Origin: Rhodopseudomonas palustris
GTDB taxonomy: Bacteria > Pseudomonadota > Alphaproteobacteria > Rhizobiales > Xanthobacteraceae
NCBI GenBank assembly: GCA_016215605.1
Contig: JACRJB010000019.1
Span: 59,604 to 123,603, forward strand
Direction of reading: 5' to 3'
DNA length: 64,000 nucleotides
Part shown: piece after piece, positions 29,585-38,853 of the stretch
How the letters are laid out: each line of letters begins with the position of its first letter
Position numbering within the stretch: position 1 is the stretch's first letter
Made by a program: the position numbers and the translations under genes
Notes under the pieces: generated by a model
Seen by the model: the letters and a program-made list of their open reading frames with translations, nothing else
Told to the model about the DNA's origin: nothing
Database searches by the model: none

Positions 29585-31201
29585 ATGGCCCGACTGCTCG
29601 CCCCCGAAACCCTTGCCAATGTCGGCGAATTCACCGTCTCCGAGCTGTCGCAGGCGCTGAAGCGGACGGTCGAGGACACCTATGGGCACGTCCGGGTGCG
29701 CGGCGAGATCAGCGGCTTTCGCGGCGCGCATTCGTCCGGGCATTGCTATTTCGCGCTGAAGGACGAGAGCGCCAAGATCGAGGCGGTGATCTGGAAGGGC
29801 GTCGCCGGGCGGATGCGGTTCAAGCCGCAGGAAGGCCTCGAGGTCATCGCCACCGGCAAGCTCACCACCTATCCCGGCTCGTCGAAATATCAGATCGTGA
29901 TCGAGGCCCTGGAGCCGGCCGGGGTCGGCGCGCTGATGGCCTTGATGGAAGAGCGCAAGCGCAAGCTCGGCGCCGAAGGCCTGTTCGACGAAGCCCGCAA
30001 GCAACTGCTGCCGTGGCTGCCGGACGTCATCGGCGTCGTGACGTCGCCGACCGGCGCGGTGATCCGCGACATCCTGCACCGGCTCGAAGACCGCTTCCCG
30101 CGCCGGGTGCTGGTGTGGCCCGTCAAGGTGCAGGGCGAAGGCTCGGCCGAACAGGTCGCGGCCGCGATCCACGGCTTCAACGCGCTGCCGGAGGACGACC
30201 CGATCCCGCGCCCGGATCTGCTGATCGTCGCGCGCGGCGGCGGCTCGCTGGAAGATCTGTGGTCGTTCAACGAGGAGATCGTGGTCCGCGCCGCCGCCGA
30301 CAGCATGATCCCGCTGATCTCCGCGGTCGGCCACGAGACCGACGTGACGCTCATCGATTTCGCTGCCGACAAACGCGCACCGACGCCGACCGCCGCCGCC
30401 GAAATGGCGGTGCCGGTGCGCGCCGAACTGTTCGTCGAGGTGCACAGCTACGCGCGGCGGATGATGCTGTGCTGGACGCGCGGCCAGGACTCGCGCCGCA
30501 ACGAACTCCGCGCGGCCGCGCGGGCGCTGCCGTCCGCGAGCGAGCTGCTCGCGATTCCGCGGCAGCGGCTCGACGGCGCGGCGGCCTCCCTGCCCCGCGC
30601 GCTGCGGGCCAACACCCATGCGCACCACCGCCGCTTCGCCAAGGCCGCGGCGGGCATCACGTTGAACGTGCTGCGCGCGCAGGTCAGCCACAGCGCGCAT
30701 CGCCTCGAACTATCAGGGACGCAATTGCAGCGCAGCGCCCGCGCCACGCTGCGGCATCGCCGCGAGCGCTTCGAAGGCCTGGCGGTGCGGCTACAGGCCT
30801 CGCGGCTCGCCAATCAGCAGGCCCAGCGCATGAGGATCGCGCGCGAGCAGGAACGCCTGCAGCGGCTCGCCGAACGCGCCCGCCGCGCATTGACGACCCT
30901 CTTCGAACGCCGCAGCGCGCGCCTCGATTCGAGCGCCAAGCTGCTCACCGCGCTGTCCTATCGCGGCGTGCTGGCGCGCGGCTTCGCGCTGGTGCGCGAT
31001 TCCGACGGCCGTGCGGTCCATGCCGCGGCCGCCGTCAGCGCCGGCGCGCAGCTCAGCGTCGAGTTCGCCGACGGCCGCGTCGGTGTGACCGCGGATGGCG
31101 GCCACGCAGTCCCGCGTGACGCTGGAAAGGCGGCGGCGCCAGCGACCAAGCCGACGCCGAAACGCGTGTCGAAGCCGGTCGATCAAGGCTCGCTGTTCTA
31201 G
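29585..31201 (+). CDS. xseA: Exodeoxyribonuclease VII large subunit XseA
   Basis: A 538-residue nuclease subunit. The N-terminal OB-fold ([28 protein letters not shown]) is followed by the catalytic domain with [31 protein letters not shown] and [28 protein letters not shown]. The long arginine- and alanine-rich helical coiled-coil (about residues 270-450) and the C-terminal beta segment are also present. With XseB, which is not in the window, it degrades single-stranded DNA to oligonucleotides. It is about 80 residues longer than E. coli XseA, the extra length being at the C-terminus ([22 protein letters not shown] tail), as is common in Rhizobiales. It is divergent from the hydrolase operon. 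Confidence 0.96.
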   Translation: MARLLAPETLANVGEFTVSELSQALKRTVEDTYGHVRVRGEISGFRGAHSSGHCYFALKDESAKIEAVIWKGVAGRMRFKPQEGLEVIATGKLTTYPGSSKYQIVIEALEPAGVGALMALMEERKRKLGAEGLFDEARKQLLPWLPDVIGVVTSPTGAVIRDILHRLEDRFPRRVLVWPVKVQGEGSAEQVAAAIHGFNALPEDDPIPRPDLLIVARGGGSLEDLWSFNEEIVVRAAADSMIPLISAVGHETDVTLIDFAADKRAPTPTAAAEMAVPVRAELFVEVHSYARRMMLCWTRGQDSRRNELRAAARALPSASELLAIPRQRLDGAAASLPRALRANTHAHHRRFAKAAAGITLNVLRAQVSHSAHRLELSGTQLQRSARATLRHRRERFEGLAVRLQASRLANQQAQRMRIAREQERLQRLAERARRALTTLFERRSARLDSSAKLLTALSYRGVLARGFALVRDSDGRAVHAAAAVSAGAQLSVEFADGRVGVTADGGHAVPRDAGKAAAPATKPTPKRVSKPVDQGSLF

Positions 31202-31219
31202 GCAAGCGGGCCGACAGCA

Positions 31220-31918
31220 CTAGCGGTTCGTCCCGATCAGCCAGCCGAAGGCCCGGCGAACAAACGCCTGGCCGTCGCGCTGCACCGGCGTTCCGTGCGC
31301 CATCAGCACCCGATCCGCCGGCCAGGCGAGGATCCGCTGCAAACTCGCGCGCGCCGCTCGCCGATCGAAGAAGGTGAAGCGGAATTTGCGCGGCACCGAC
31401 GGCTCGCTGCCGAGCATCAGATCCCATTTGGCGACGACGCCGCGCCAGCCCGGAAACCAACCCGCGGGAAACTGCTGAATCAAGTCGGTGAAGACGACGG
31501 TGCGACTCGGGCGATGGAAGAACACCACCTCGCGGGTGATCGCATTGCCGGGCACCACGATCTGATCGATCTCGTCGCGCCACGCCGGATGCGGCCGATC
31601 TTCGAGCTCGGCAGCGATCACGAGGCCCTTCAGCTTGCTTCGTGTCCCCGGCGCCGCGTGAATTTCCGCGGCCGGATAGGCGCGCGTCCACTCGGCGACG
31701 AACAGATGATGCAGCGAGTTCGGCGCGATCAGGTAACGGACCTCGCCGAGCGCATCGACCGCGCGCCTCAGGCTCTCGCTCAGCCGAACCGGGGAGCAGA
31801 CGAACAGGTCTTTGCCGGAGAGGCGGATCAAGGTCATGCGCGTCGGATAGCGAAACCCGCCGGTCGCAACGGGAACGCCGTCCGCCGTCCAGATCTCGGG
31901 ACCGAACGGCGTCAGCAT
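31220..31918 (-). CDS. DUF4336 domain protein
   Basis: A 232-residue protein: MLTPFGPEIWTADGVPV at the start, YLIAPNSLHHLFVAEW near residue 75, VVFFHRPSRTVVFTDLIQ and VLMAHGTPVQRDGQ. This is DUF4336, a family related to metallo-beta-lactamase-fold proteins; the expected strand pattern, APNSLHH and AHG segments are consistent with that fold, although the full HxHxDH motif is not present. Function is unknown. The ATG at 31918 was preferred over 31960 because homology starts at LTPFGPEIW. It begins only a few bases after the upstream dienelactone-hydrolase-like gene ends (31923), so the two are probably an operon. Confidence 0.78.
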   Translation of the reverse strand: MLTPFGPEIWTADGVPVATGGFRYPTRMTLIRLSGKDLFVCSPVRLSESLRRAVDALGEVRYLIAPNSLHHLFVAEWTRAYPAAEIHAAPGTRSKLKGLVIAAELEDRPHPAWRDEIDQIVVPGNAITREVVFFHRPSRTVVFTDLIQQFPAGWFPGWRGVVAKWDLMLGSEPSVPRKFRFTFFDRRAARASLQRILAWPADRVLMAHGTPVQRDGQAFVRRAFGWLIGTNR

Positions 31919-31922
31919 GTAC

Positions 31923-32750
31923 TCACCGCCCCAGCCAGTGCGACACCCGCTTCTCGGCATCGCTGCGTGCGGCGGGGTCGAAGCCGAGGTGCCCCTGCTC
32001 CGGCTCGCCGGGGTCGCCGGCGCTGGTGAGATGCAGCTTGACGCCGGCCCGGTCGAAATCGTGATAGGCGCCCGGATAGACCACGATCCGCGCCAGCGCG
32101 CTGCGTCCCTGCGCGCCCTCGATCATCGCGCGGCACGCCGACGCCGAACTGATGTCGTCATTGCCGCCGATCAGCAGCAGCGTCGGCACCCGCGCGCTCC
32201 AGCCGAGCCGCGCCGAGCTCCGGCAATCCGGATAGAACGCGATCGCCGAACGGAACTCAGGCTCGCCCTTTGCAATGACCGTCTGCGGGCGCACCGCCCA
32301 CAGCAAGGCGCTCGCGCCGGTATCCCAGCCGATCAGACCGATGCGCTGGCGCGCGACGAAGGACTGCTGCGCCAGCCAGTGCCGCGCCGCGCCGATATCG
32401 GCGAGCCGCTCGCGCCGCCCGGCGGCGCGGCGGGTCTTGGCGTGGCATTGCGGGCCGAGTTCGCGCGAGCCGTAGCTGTCCGGCAGCAGCACGACATGGC
32501 CGGACTTCAGCAGCTGATCGGCCCAGTCGGCGTAGCGCGGCTTGATCGGGCCGGACGGGTCGGACAGGCCGCCGCAGCCATGCAGCGCGATCACCGCCGG
32601 AAACGGGCCGTTGCCGTCGGGTTTGTACAGCAACGCGCTCAGCTTGCCGTTGGCCCCCGAGATATCCACCATTTCGGGCGCCGGCGCCGCGACGGCCGCC
32701 TGTCCCGCTGCGAGCAGAACCGCAATCGACAGAAACAAAGGCAGGCGCAT
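31923..32750 (-). CDS. Secreted dienelactone-hydrolase-like protein
   Basis: A 275-residue alpha/beta hydrolase with a cleavable signal peptide (MRLPLFLSIAVLLAAGQAAV, processing after about Ala21), so the mature protein is periplasmic. ALHGCGGLSD carries the oxyanion region. The nucleophile elbow, usually GxSxG or GxCxG, reads GWDTG with Asp143. GGNDD (198-199) and YHDFD (His230) supply the acid and base. The DNA codon is GAT, so Asp is not a translation artefact. It may therefore be inactive, use Asp as a nucleophile as in dehalogenases, or have another role. The ATG at 32750 was chosen because it starts the signal peptide. Confidence 0.82.
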   Translation of the reverse strand: MRLPLFLSIAVLLAAGQAAVAAPAPEMVDISGANGKLSALLYKPDGNGPFPAVIALHGCGGLSDPSGPIKPRYADWADQLLKSGHVVLLPDSYGSRELGPQCHAKTRRAAGRRERLADIGAARHWLAQQSFVARQRIGLIGWDTGASALLWAVRPQTVIAKGEPEFRSAIAFYPDCRSSARLGWSARVPTLLLIGGNDDISSASACRAMIEGAQGRSALARIVVYPGAYHDFDRAGVKLHLTSAGDPGEPEQGHLGFDPAARSDAEKRVSHWLGR

Positions 32751-32946
32751 TGCAGAAGTCCAGGCGATGTTCCCGTTCGGCCGGCGAGCGTCCGCCAGCC
32801 CTGAAGCTATCATGCGCCGGAACGGCGATTTCATCACAAGTCGGTGGTTTGCAAGACGCCTCATCCGTTCTATCTGTGGACGGCATGCATCGGCCGCGAA
32901 CCGCGGGGCAAAGGGCCCTCCGCAAGCGGTATCTCAGGAGACAGCC

Positions 32947-33174
32947 GTGCTCAACAAATTTGGCCCATCGGGCTCGGGCGAAGCGCAGGTGCAGTATCTC
33001 GACGGCGATTTCCGCGTGATCTCGCCCGGGACCTACGTCCGCTGCGCCGTCACCGGGGTGCAGATTCCGCTCGACGAATTGAAGTACTGGAGCGTCGATC
33101 TGAAGGAAGCCTACGCGACGCCGATCGCGGTGCTGCAGCGGCACTACCCGATGGCGGCGAAGCCGCTGGTGTGA
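32947..33174 (+). CDS. DUF2093 domain protein
   Basis: A 75-residue protein (start VLNKFGPSGSGEAQVQYLDG) with GDFRVISPGTYVRCAVTG and PLDELKYWSVDLKEAYATP, the full DUF2093 pattern seen across alphaproteobacteria. Function is unknown. The start is a GTG at 32947 with CAGGAGAC upstream. It is convergent with lpxK, four bases from it, and the lpxK neighbourhood is its usual location in this order. A structural zinc site is unlikely, as only one Cys is seen. Confidence 0.82.
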   Translation: MLNKFGPSGSGEAQVQYLDGDFRVISPGTYVRCAVTGVQIPLDELKYWSVDLKEAYATPIAVLQRHYPMAAKPLV

Positions 33175-33178
33175 CGCC

Positions 33179-34198
33179 CTAGCTGCGCGCGTAGCGGCTG
33201 GCGCGCACCCGATTGAGCTGCTCCAGCACGAACAGCCGCAGCCTGGCGTCGTCCTCGACGACCAGCGTCACGGCGAATGCCGCGACGTCGCTCCCGAGCG
33301 ATGCGGCCGCCGCCCCGATCCGTGCGAGATCCTTTTCGGTCGTCACCAGCGCCAGGCCGCCGCTGCGCGCGCGCGCGGCGAGGCCTGCGAGGTCGTCCGC
33401 CGTGAACGGATGATGATCGGCGAACGCCTGAGCGTCCACCACGTCGACACCGCTGCTGCGCAAGGTTGCGAAGAATCGGGCCGGATCGCCGATGCCGGCG
33501 AAAGCGAGCACGCGACGCCGCTTCAGCCGCTCGACCGAAGCGTCGTCGGGCCGCAACTGCGCGCGTAGCACCAGGCCGCCCCGGGCCGCGATCTGCGCCG
33601 CGACGCCGTCGGCCGCCGCGCCGTCGCCGATGACGACCAGCGCGTCGGTGCGCTCGATCTGCAGCGGCAGCGGCGCGCGCAGCGGGCCCGCCGGAAACAC
33701 GCAGCCATTGCCGACCCCGCGCCGACTGTCGATCACGATCAGCGAGGCGTGTTTGACCACGGCCGGATTCTGGAAGCCGTCGTCCATCACGATGACGCTG
33801 GCGCCCTGCGAGCGCGCCAGCGCGGCGCCGTCGACGCGGTCGCGCGCGACCACCACCGGAACGCTGCGCGCCATCATCAGCGGTTCGTCGCCGACATCGG
33901 CAGCGCTGTGACGTTGCGGATCGACGGCGATCGGGCCGCGTAGCCGGCCGCCATAACCGCGGCTCAGCACGATCGGCCGCTCGTCGAGATCGCGGAGGAT
34001 CTGCACCAGCGCCAGTGTCGTCGGCGTCTTGCCGGCACCGCCGAGATGATAGTTGCCGACGCAGAGCACCGGCACGCCGGCCTCGACCCCGGGCTTCTGC
34101 ATGCGCCAGCCGGTGATTTCGCCGTAGACGGCACCGAGCGGCAGTAGCAGACGCGACAGCAGCGCGGGAGGCCGGTGCCAGAAGCCCGGCTCACGCAC
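33179..34198 (-). CDS. lpxK: Tetraacyldisaccharide 4'-kinase LpxK
   Basis: A 339-residue inner-membrane-associated kinase that phosphorylates the 4' position of the lipid A disaccharide. REPGFWHRPPALLSRLLLPLG is the N-terminal membrane-associated helix. The Walker A loop is GNYHLGGAGKTPTT, followed by LSRGYGGRL, VGDEPLMMA and MDDGFQNP, all diagnostic. The start is a GTG at 34198 that overlaps the waaA 3' end by 8 bases; the open frame further upstream is inside waaA. Transcription runs waaA then lpxK. The two genes act at adjacent points of lipid A-Kdo assembly. Confidence 0.96.
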   Translation of the reverse strand: MREPGFWHRPPALLSRLLLPLGAVYGEITGWRMQKPGVEAGVPVLCVGNYHLGGAGKTPTTLALVQILRDLDERPIVLSRGYGGRLRGPIAVDPQRHSAADVGDEPLMMARSVPVVVARDRVDGAALARSQGASVIVMDDGFQNPAVVKHASLIVIDSRRGVGNGCVFPAGPLRAPLPLQIERTDALVVIGDGAAADGVAAQIAARGGLVLRAQLRPDDASVERLKRRRVLAFAGIGDPARFFATLRSSGVDVVDAQAFADHHPFTADDLAGLAARARSGGLALVTTEKDLARIGAAAASLGSDVAAFAVTLVVEDDARLRLFVLEQLNRVRASRYARS

Positions 34199-35537
34199 CG
34201 GCGGCGCCTTGTTCGATGCGGAGTTGCAGGAGATAGGGTTCGAGCGCGGCGACGGTGCGGTCGAGCGCGCCGCCCAGCCGTTCGACCACGTGGGTGGCCG
34301 CATCGATCGAGGTCTGCCGCGCATTGGCGTCCGACAGCAGCTGACCGAACCGCCGCACCAGCGTATCGACGTCGCCCGCGGTGAACGCGCCGCCTTCGTC
34401 GTCGAGCGCGCGATACACGTCGCTGAAATTCGAGACGTGCGGGCCGTGCACGATCGAGGCGCCGAGCTTGACCGCCTCGATCGGATTCTGGCCGCCGTGC
34501 TCGATCAGCGAGCCGCCCATGAACACGATCGGCGCCAGCCGGTAGAACAGGCCGAGTTCGCCCATCGTGTCGGCGACGTAGATCGCCGTCGCCGCGGTCG
34601 GCAGCTGCTCGCGCGAGCGCAGCGCGGCGTGCAGGCCGGCGCCTTCGATCAGGCCGGCGATCTGTTCGCCGCGATGCGGATGCCGCGGCACGATCACCGT
34701 CAGCAGCGTCGGAAACACGCCGGTCAGCGTGCGGTGGACGTCGAGCAGGATTTCCTCTTCGCCCGGATGGGTCGAGGCGGCGACGATCACCGGACGGCCG
34801 CGCGTCACCGCCATCAGCCGCTCCAGCCGCGCCGGATCGCCCGGCGGCGGATCGACGTCCATCTTGAGATTGCCGGTGGTGATGACGTTGCGGCTGCCGA
34901 GCGCCGAGAACCGCTCGGCATCCATCCGCGACTGCGCCAGGCAGATGTCGAACTTGCCGAGCAGCGTGCCGATCGTCGCCGACGCGCGGCGCCAGCGCGG
35001 GAAAGAACGCTGCGACATCCGGCCGTTGATCAGCACCATCGGCAGCCGCCGCGCCGCGGAGGCGAGGATCAGGTTCGGCCACAGATCGGATTCGATGAAC
35101 AGCGCCAGCGACGGCTGCCAGTGGTCGAGAAAGCGCGCGACGAAGCGCGGCGCGTCGTAGGGGATGAACTGATGGATGATGTCGGGCGGAAACCGCTTCG
35201 CCACCACCGCCGCCGAGGTCACGGTGCCGGAGGTCAGCAGGATGCGCAGATTGAGCGCGCGCAGCCGCTCGATCAGTCCCGCCGCGGCCAGCACCTCGCC
35301 GACGCTGGCGCCGTGAATCCACACCAGCGGCCCGTGCGGCCGGACATGCGCGGCGACGCCGCGGCGCTCGCCGACCCGCTCCGGCTCTTCCTTGCCTTGC
35401 TTGAGCCGTCGTTTGATCAGCAGCGGCGCCAGCGGCGCGACGCCGGCGGTGAGGCTCTGGTAGACGCGCAGCGTCATCGGCAACGGATCGGCCAGCGAAG
35501 GCCCCGTCTGCCACCGCGGAGGTGACGCGCCCGTCAT
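34191..35537 (-). CDS. waaA: Kdo transferase WaaA (KdtA)
   Basis: A 448-residue GT30 glycosyltransferase that adds Kdo residues to lipid IVA from CMP-Kdo on the cytoplasmic face. An N-terminal membrane anchor (YQSLTAGVAPLAPLLIKRRLKQGKE), GPLVWIHGASVGEV with the catalytic Glu, RMSQRSFPRW, ASTHPGEEEI and GGSLIEHGGQNPIEAV are all typical. The start could be the ATG at 35537 (used) or one at 35477; neither has a strong ribosome binding site, and the shorter form begins TLRVYQSL like many homologues. It follows a DUF4170 gene and precedes lpxK with overlap, the conserved Rhizobiales order. Confidence 0.95.
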   Translation of the reverse strand: MTGASPPRWQTGPSLADPLPMTLRVYQSLTAGVAPLAPLLIKRRLKQGKEEPERVGERRGVAAHVRPHGPLVWIHGASVGEVLAAAGLIERLRALNLRILLTSGTVTSAAVVAKRFPPDIIHQFIPYDAPRFVARFLDHWQPSLALFIESDLWPNLILASAARRLPMVLINGRMSQRSFPRWRRASATIGTLLGKFDICLAQSRMDAERFSALGSRNVITTGNLKMDVDPPPGDPARLERLMAVTRGRPVIVAASTHPGEEEILLDVHRTLTGVFPTLLTVIVPRHPHRGEQIAGLIEGAGLHAALRSREQLPTAATAIYVADTMGELGLFYRLAPIVFMGGSLIEHGGQNPIEAVKLGASIVHGPHVSNFSDVYRALDDEGGAFTAGDVDTLVRRFGQLLSDANARQTSIDAATHVVERLGGALDRTVAALEPYLLQLRIEQGAAGA

Positions 35538-35553
35538 CGCAGCGCGAGCCCCG

Positions 35554-35799
35554 TCAACGCGCCAGCTTTGCGTCCTGGCCGGGATCCAGCAGGCGATGGA
35601 GATGAACGATGAAATAGCGCATGTGGGCGTTGTCGACGGTCTGGTGGGCCTTGGCCTTCCACGCCGCGAAGGCGGACGCGTAGCTCGGATACACTCCCAC
35701 GATGTCGACCTTCTCGAGATCGCGGAAGGTGACGTTCTCAAGATCCTCCAGCTCGCCTCCGATTACGAGATGAAGCAATTGCTGCGCATTGTCGGGCAT
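35554..35799 (-). CDS. DUF4170 domain protein
   Basis: An 81-residue protein (MPDNAQQLLHLVIGGELEDL, later AFAAWKAKAHQTVDNAHMRYFIVHLHRLLDP) matching DUF4170, a family almost always next to waaA in alphaproteobacteria. The function is unknown, although the location suggests a part in lipopolysaccharide assembly or its control. The ATG at 35799 has GAGGAAC upstream; the TTG codon immediately before it is less likely. It lies 16 bases upstream of waaA. Confidence 0.83.
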   Translation of the reverse strand: MPDNAQQLLHLVIGGELEDLENVTFRDLEKVDIVGVYPSYASAFAAWKAKAHQTVDNAHMRYFIVHLHRLLDPGQDAKLAR

Positions 35800-35831
35800 C
35801 AAAGTTCCTCAGCGGCAAACGGACGGCGGGC

Positions 35832-36647
35832 TCAGCTCACAGGGCGATTGCGAAAATGCTCGACGATCCGAGCATGACGATCGCGCCCCGCGGCCACCAG
35901 CACCCCGTGCGTGACCTCGGGGCGGTTGTAGACGATGGGCTCGCCCGCGATGGTTGTTAGTGTACCATCCGCTTCGTGCACGATCAAATCGGCCGCGGCA
36001 AGGTCCCAATCGCGGCTTTGCCCACCTGCGAACGCGATGTCGATCCGGCAATCCGCCACGCCACACAAACGCAATGCCAGCGAGCCGATCCGTGGAAGAA
36101 TGTTAGCACCATCCGGCAGGGCCAGCCGCTCGATCAACGGCTTCGGACCCGCAACTTTGACGAAATCCAACTCCGCGCCAGTGCTGGCGCGAATCGGTAC
36201 CCCGTTGAGGGTCGCACCGGCGCCCCGTGCGGCGAAGAAGAACTCGTTGCTGACCGGGGCGAACACCGCCGCGAGGATCGGCGAGGCGTTGTCGACCAAT
36301 GCCGCAGACACGCACCAATCTTCTCGCCCTGCGAGATAGGCGCGCGTGCCGTCGATCGGGTCGATGATCCAGACCAGCCGCTTGTCCAAGCGCGCCGGAT
36401 CGTCGGCGCTTTCCTCCGACAGCCAGCCGTAGTCGGGCACGGCGGACTGCAGCCGATCGCGGATCAGGTCGTTGACGGCGATGTCGGCCTCCGACACCGG
36501 CGACGAAGCGCCCTTGGTCCAGTTGCGCAGCTCGGTGCGGAACATCGACAGCGCCAGCGCGCCGGCTTCGCGCACCGTCTCGACGAGCAGTGCCGCGTCG
36601 CGCGCGCCCGCCTCGCTATGTCGCGTATCGGGACTAGCGTCCGGCAA
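35832..36647 (-). CDS. CysQ/inositol-monophosphatase-family phosphatase
   Basis: A 271-residue magnesium-dependent phosphatase. The metal site is built from SEESADD (Glu pair near 78), WIIDPIDGTRAYLAG and the C-terminal SRDWDLAAADLIVHEA, the three IMPase signatures. Members hydrolyse 3'-phosphoadenosine 5'-phosphate or inositol phosphates; lack of a longer insertion makes either possible. The start is a TTG at 36647 preceded by GAGGGA at optimal spacing, overlapping the tldE 3' end by 14 bases; there is no nearby ATG. It sits in the conserved tldE-cysQ-DUF4170-waaA-lpxK block. Confidence 0.88.
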   Translation of the reverse strand: MPDASPDTRHSEAGARDAALLVETVREAGALALSMFRTELRNWTKGASSPVSEADIAVNDLIRDRLQSAVPDYGWLSEESADDPARLDKRLVWIIDPIDGTRAYLAGREDWCVSAALVDNASPILAAVFAPVSNEFFFAARGAGATLNGVPIRASTGAELDFVKVAGPKPLIERLALPDGANILPRIGSLALRLCGVADCRIDIAFAGGQSRDWDLAAADLIVHEADGTLTTIAGEPIVYNRPEVTHGVLVAAGRDRHARIVEHFRNRPVS

Positions 36648-38031
36648 TCGTCAGTCCCTCGATCCGCAGCGTCGGCGCGTTGACGCCGTAGCGGAAGGTC
36701 AGGTCGTTGGCCGGCGTCAGCGTCTTGTACATCTCGATCAGATGCCCCGCGATGGTGACCTCGCTGACAGCATAGGTGCATTCGCCGTTCTCGATCCAGA
36801 ACCCGGCGGCGCCGCGGCTGTAGTCGCCGGTGACGCTGTTGACGCCGGAGCCGATAAGGTCGGTGACGTAGAAGCCCTGCTTGATGTCGCTCATCAGTTC
36901 GGCGGGGCTGAGCGTGCCGACTTCGAGATGCAGATTGTAAGGTCCCGGCGACGGCGACGACGACACGCCGCGATGGGCGTGGCCGGTGGTGGTCAGCCCG
37001 AGCTCGCGCGCGGTGGCGCAATCGAGCAGCCAGGTGGTCAGCACGCCGTCCTCGACGATCGCCAGTTCCTTCACCGCGACGCCCTCGGCGTCGAACGCCT
37101 GCGAGCGCAGCCCGCGCTTGCGCAGCGGATCGTCGACGATGCGGATGCCGTCGCGGAACAGCTTCTCGCCGAGCCGGTCCTTCAGGAACGAGGTCTTGCG
37201 GGCGATCGCGGCGCCGTTGGCGGCGCCGACCAGATGCCCGACCAGCGAGCCCGCGACCCGCGGATCGAAGATCACCGGCACCTTGCAGGTCTCGACCTTG
37301 CGTGGGCCGACCCGCGCCGCGGTGCGCTCGCCGGCGACGCGGCCGACCGTCTCCGGCGACATCAGGTCCTCAGCGTGCGGCGCCGTGGTGTACTCGTAAT
37401 CGCGCTCCATGCCGGTGCCGTCGCCGGCGATCGCCGTCATCGAGATGCTCTGGCTGGAGCGCAGGAAGGCGCCGTGAAAGCCGGTCGAGGTCACCAGCAC
37501 CATGCCGCCGATCCCCGACGAGGCCGACGCGCCGCCCGACTTGGTGACGCCCTTCACCGCCAGCGCCGCCTGCTCGGCGTCGCGCGCGCGGCGCTCCAGC
37601 TCGGCAGTCGAGGGCGTCTGCGGGTCGAGCACGTCGAGCTGCGGGAAGTCGCGAGCGAGCAGCGCAGGATCGGCAAGGCCAACATATTTGTCGTCGGGCG
37701 CGACACGGGCCATCGCCACCGCGCGCTCGGCGAGCTTCGACACGCCGTCGCCGCTGATGTCGTTGGTCGAGACCACCGCCTGACGGCGGCCGACCAGCAC
37801 GCGCAGGCCGACGTCGTCGCCTTCGGAGCGCTCGGATTCCTGCATCCGCCCGTCGCGTACTTCGACGCCGTGCGAGACGCCGCGCACCGCGACCGCATCG
37901 GCCTGATCGGCGCCGGCGCGCAGCGCCGCTTCGACCAGCCGCTGCGCCAGGTCGCTCAAGGCCGACTGGTCGAACAGATCCTGATCCTTGGAAGGCGAAG
38001 ACGGCGATCGCACGCTTGGTGAAGAGTTCAC
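36634..38031 (-). CDS. pmbA: TldE/PmbA-family metalloprotease partner
   Basis: A 465-residue TldE (PmbA) subunit: VEVRDGRMQESERSEGDDVGLRV at the start, SSGIGGMVLVTSTGF, VIFDPRVAGSLVGHL, GLTTTGHAHRG and the terminal DLIGSGVNSVTGDYSRGAAG motif. TldD/TldE heterodimers are zinc proteases that mature peptides such as microcins and degrade CcdA. TldE lacks the HExxxH motif, which is indeed absent here. A TTG at 38058 or a GTG at 38031 could start translation; the GTG is favoured because homologues begin NSSPS and AGGA lies upstream. No tldD is in the window. Confidence 0.9.
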   Translation of the reverse strand: MNSSPSVRSPSSPSKDQDLFDQSALSDLAQRLVEAALRAGADQADAVAVRGVSHGVEVRDGRMQESERSEGDDVGLRVLVGRRQAVVSTNDISGDGVSKLAERAVAMARVAPDDKYVGLADPALLARDFPQLDVLDPQTPSTAELERRARDAEQAALAVKGVTKSGGASASSGIGGMVLVTSTGFHGAFLRSSQSISMTAIAGDGTGMERDYEYTTAPHAEDLMSPETVGRVAGERTAARVGPRKVETCKVPVIFDPRVAGSLVGHLVGAANGAAIARKTSFLKDRLGEKLFRDGIRIVDDPLRKRGLRSQAFDAEGVAVKELAIVEDGVLTTWLLDCATARELGLTTTGHAHRGVSSSPSPGPYNLHLEVGTLSPAELMSDIKQGFYVTDLIGSGVNSVTGDYSRGAAGFWIENGECTYAVSEVTIAGHLIEMYKTLTPANDLTFRYGVNAPTLRIEGLTIAGR

Positions 38032-38167
38032 AAACGGAAATCCTGATGCTGAAAGCAATGACGGCGGGCCCCGGAAAGCGATCCGGAGACTTCACAGATG
38101 TGCCTGTTCGGCGCGGACTTCAAGCACTTTGCGGGGCGCGGGAACAAATCATTGTCGGCTTTTCCGC

Positions 38168-38215
38168 AAGCTTCCGTCAATCATGCTGGCCAAGCTTCTG
38201 TCAATCATGCGGGCC
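38168..38215 (+). repeat. Two tandem 24-base repeats
   Basis: Two adjacent 24-base units, 38168-38191 and 38192-38215, differ at two positions. Both begin AAGCTT and contain GTCAATCATGC. They lie in the spacer between tldE and the DUF6101 gene, upstream of the latter's ribosome binding site by about 100 bases. A role as a tandem binding site is possible. Confidence 0.7.
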
Positions 38216-38328
38216 GATGCAGGGCGAGTCAGCTTCGATTAACCGAGCTTTTTAAGCGATTCCGGACGCCGCTCTGGCAAGCTTCACCCATCGACCGGAT
38301 ACATAAATTCGGCGGGGAGAACACAGCC

Positions 38329-38853
38329 GTGAGGCGTCAAACAGCAACAGGCGGAAGTCATTCCGCCGGGTCGAGCCGCGCTCTGCGGCTCGACCCCCTC
38401 TCACTGCCGATCCGCTTCGACGCGCACGACACGCGTGCCGATGGCGGCGTCCGGCAAATCGAATTGCACCGCGAACGCGTGATCCTGCACCGTGCCGTCG
38501 CCGGCATGCGGATGGCGATCAAGGTGCGTGTCAGCGACTTCCGCGGCATCGCCTGCCGCGGTCTCGACGACGTCCGGATGGTGATGCTGGTGCATCGCGA
38601 TCCGTCGCTGTCGGTGCCGCTGTGTATCAGCAACGACAGCGACGAAATCGAACGCGCCCGCATGCTGTGGAGCGAGATCTTCGCCCTGCCGCAACTGCCC
38701 GACGACACCCCGCGCGAGCCGGGGCAGCGTCGCCGCCGCCACAGCATGATCAGCCGTCGCCGGCCGCGCTTCCTGATGCGCCGGCGCACCGGCGCCCTGC
38801 TCGATGCGCCGCGCAACTACGCCGGCGAGCGCGAGATCATCGCCCGGAACTGA
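38329..38853 (+). CDS. DUF6101 family protein
   Basis: A 174-residue protein (RRQTATGGSHSAGSSRALRL). ALRLDPLSLPIRFDAHDTRA, QIELHRERVILHRAV and MRMAIKVRVSDFRGIA recall DUF6101, found mainly in Bradyrhizobiaceae; PilZ-like beta strands are possible. The C-terminal third is arginine-rich (GQRRRRHSMISRRRPRFLMR), which suggests nucleic-acid or membrane contact. The start is a GTG at 38329 with GGGGAGA upstream; the frame extends to 38098 but that stretch contains the tandem repeat and is unlikely to be translated. Function is unknown. Confidence 0.72.
   Translation: MRRQTATGGSHSAGSSRALRLDPLSLPIRFDAHDTRADGGVRQIELHRERVILHRAVAGMRMAIKVRVSDFRGIACRGLDDVRMVMLVHRDPSLSVPLCISNDSDEIERARMLWSEIFALPQLPDDTPREPGQRRRRHSMISRRRPRFLMRRRTGALLDAPRNYAGEREIIARN

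Noticed and set aside
38098..38328. 77-residue N-terminal extension of the DUF6101 protein
   Set aside because: Contains the tandem DNA repeat, low similarity to family, and a better ribosome binding site lies before the GTG at 38329.
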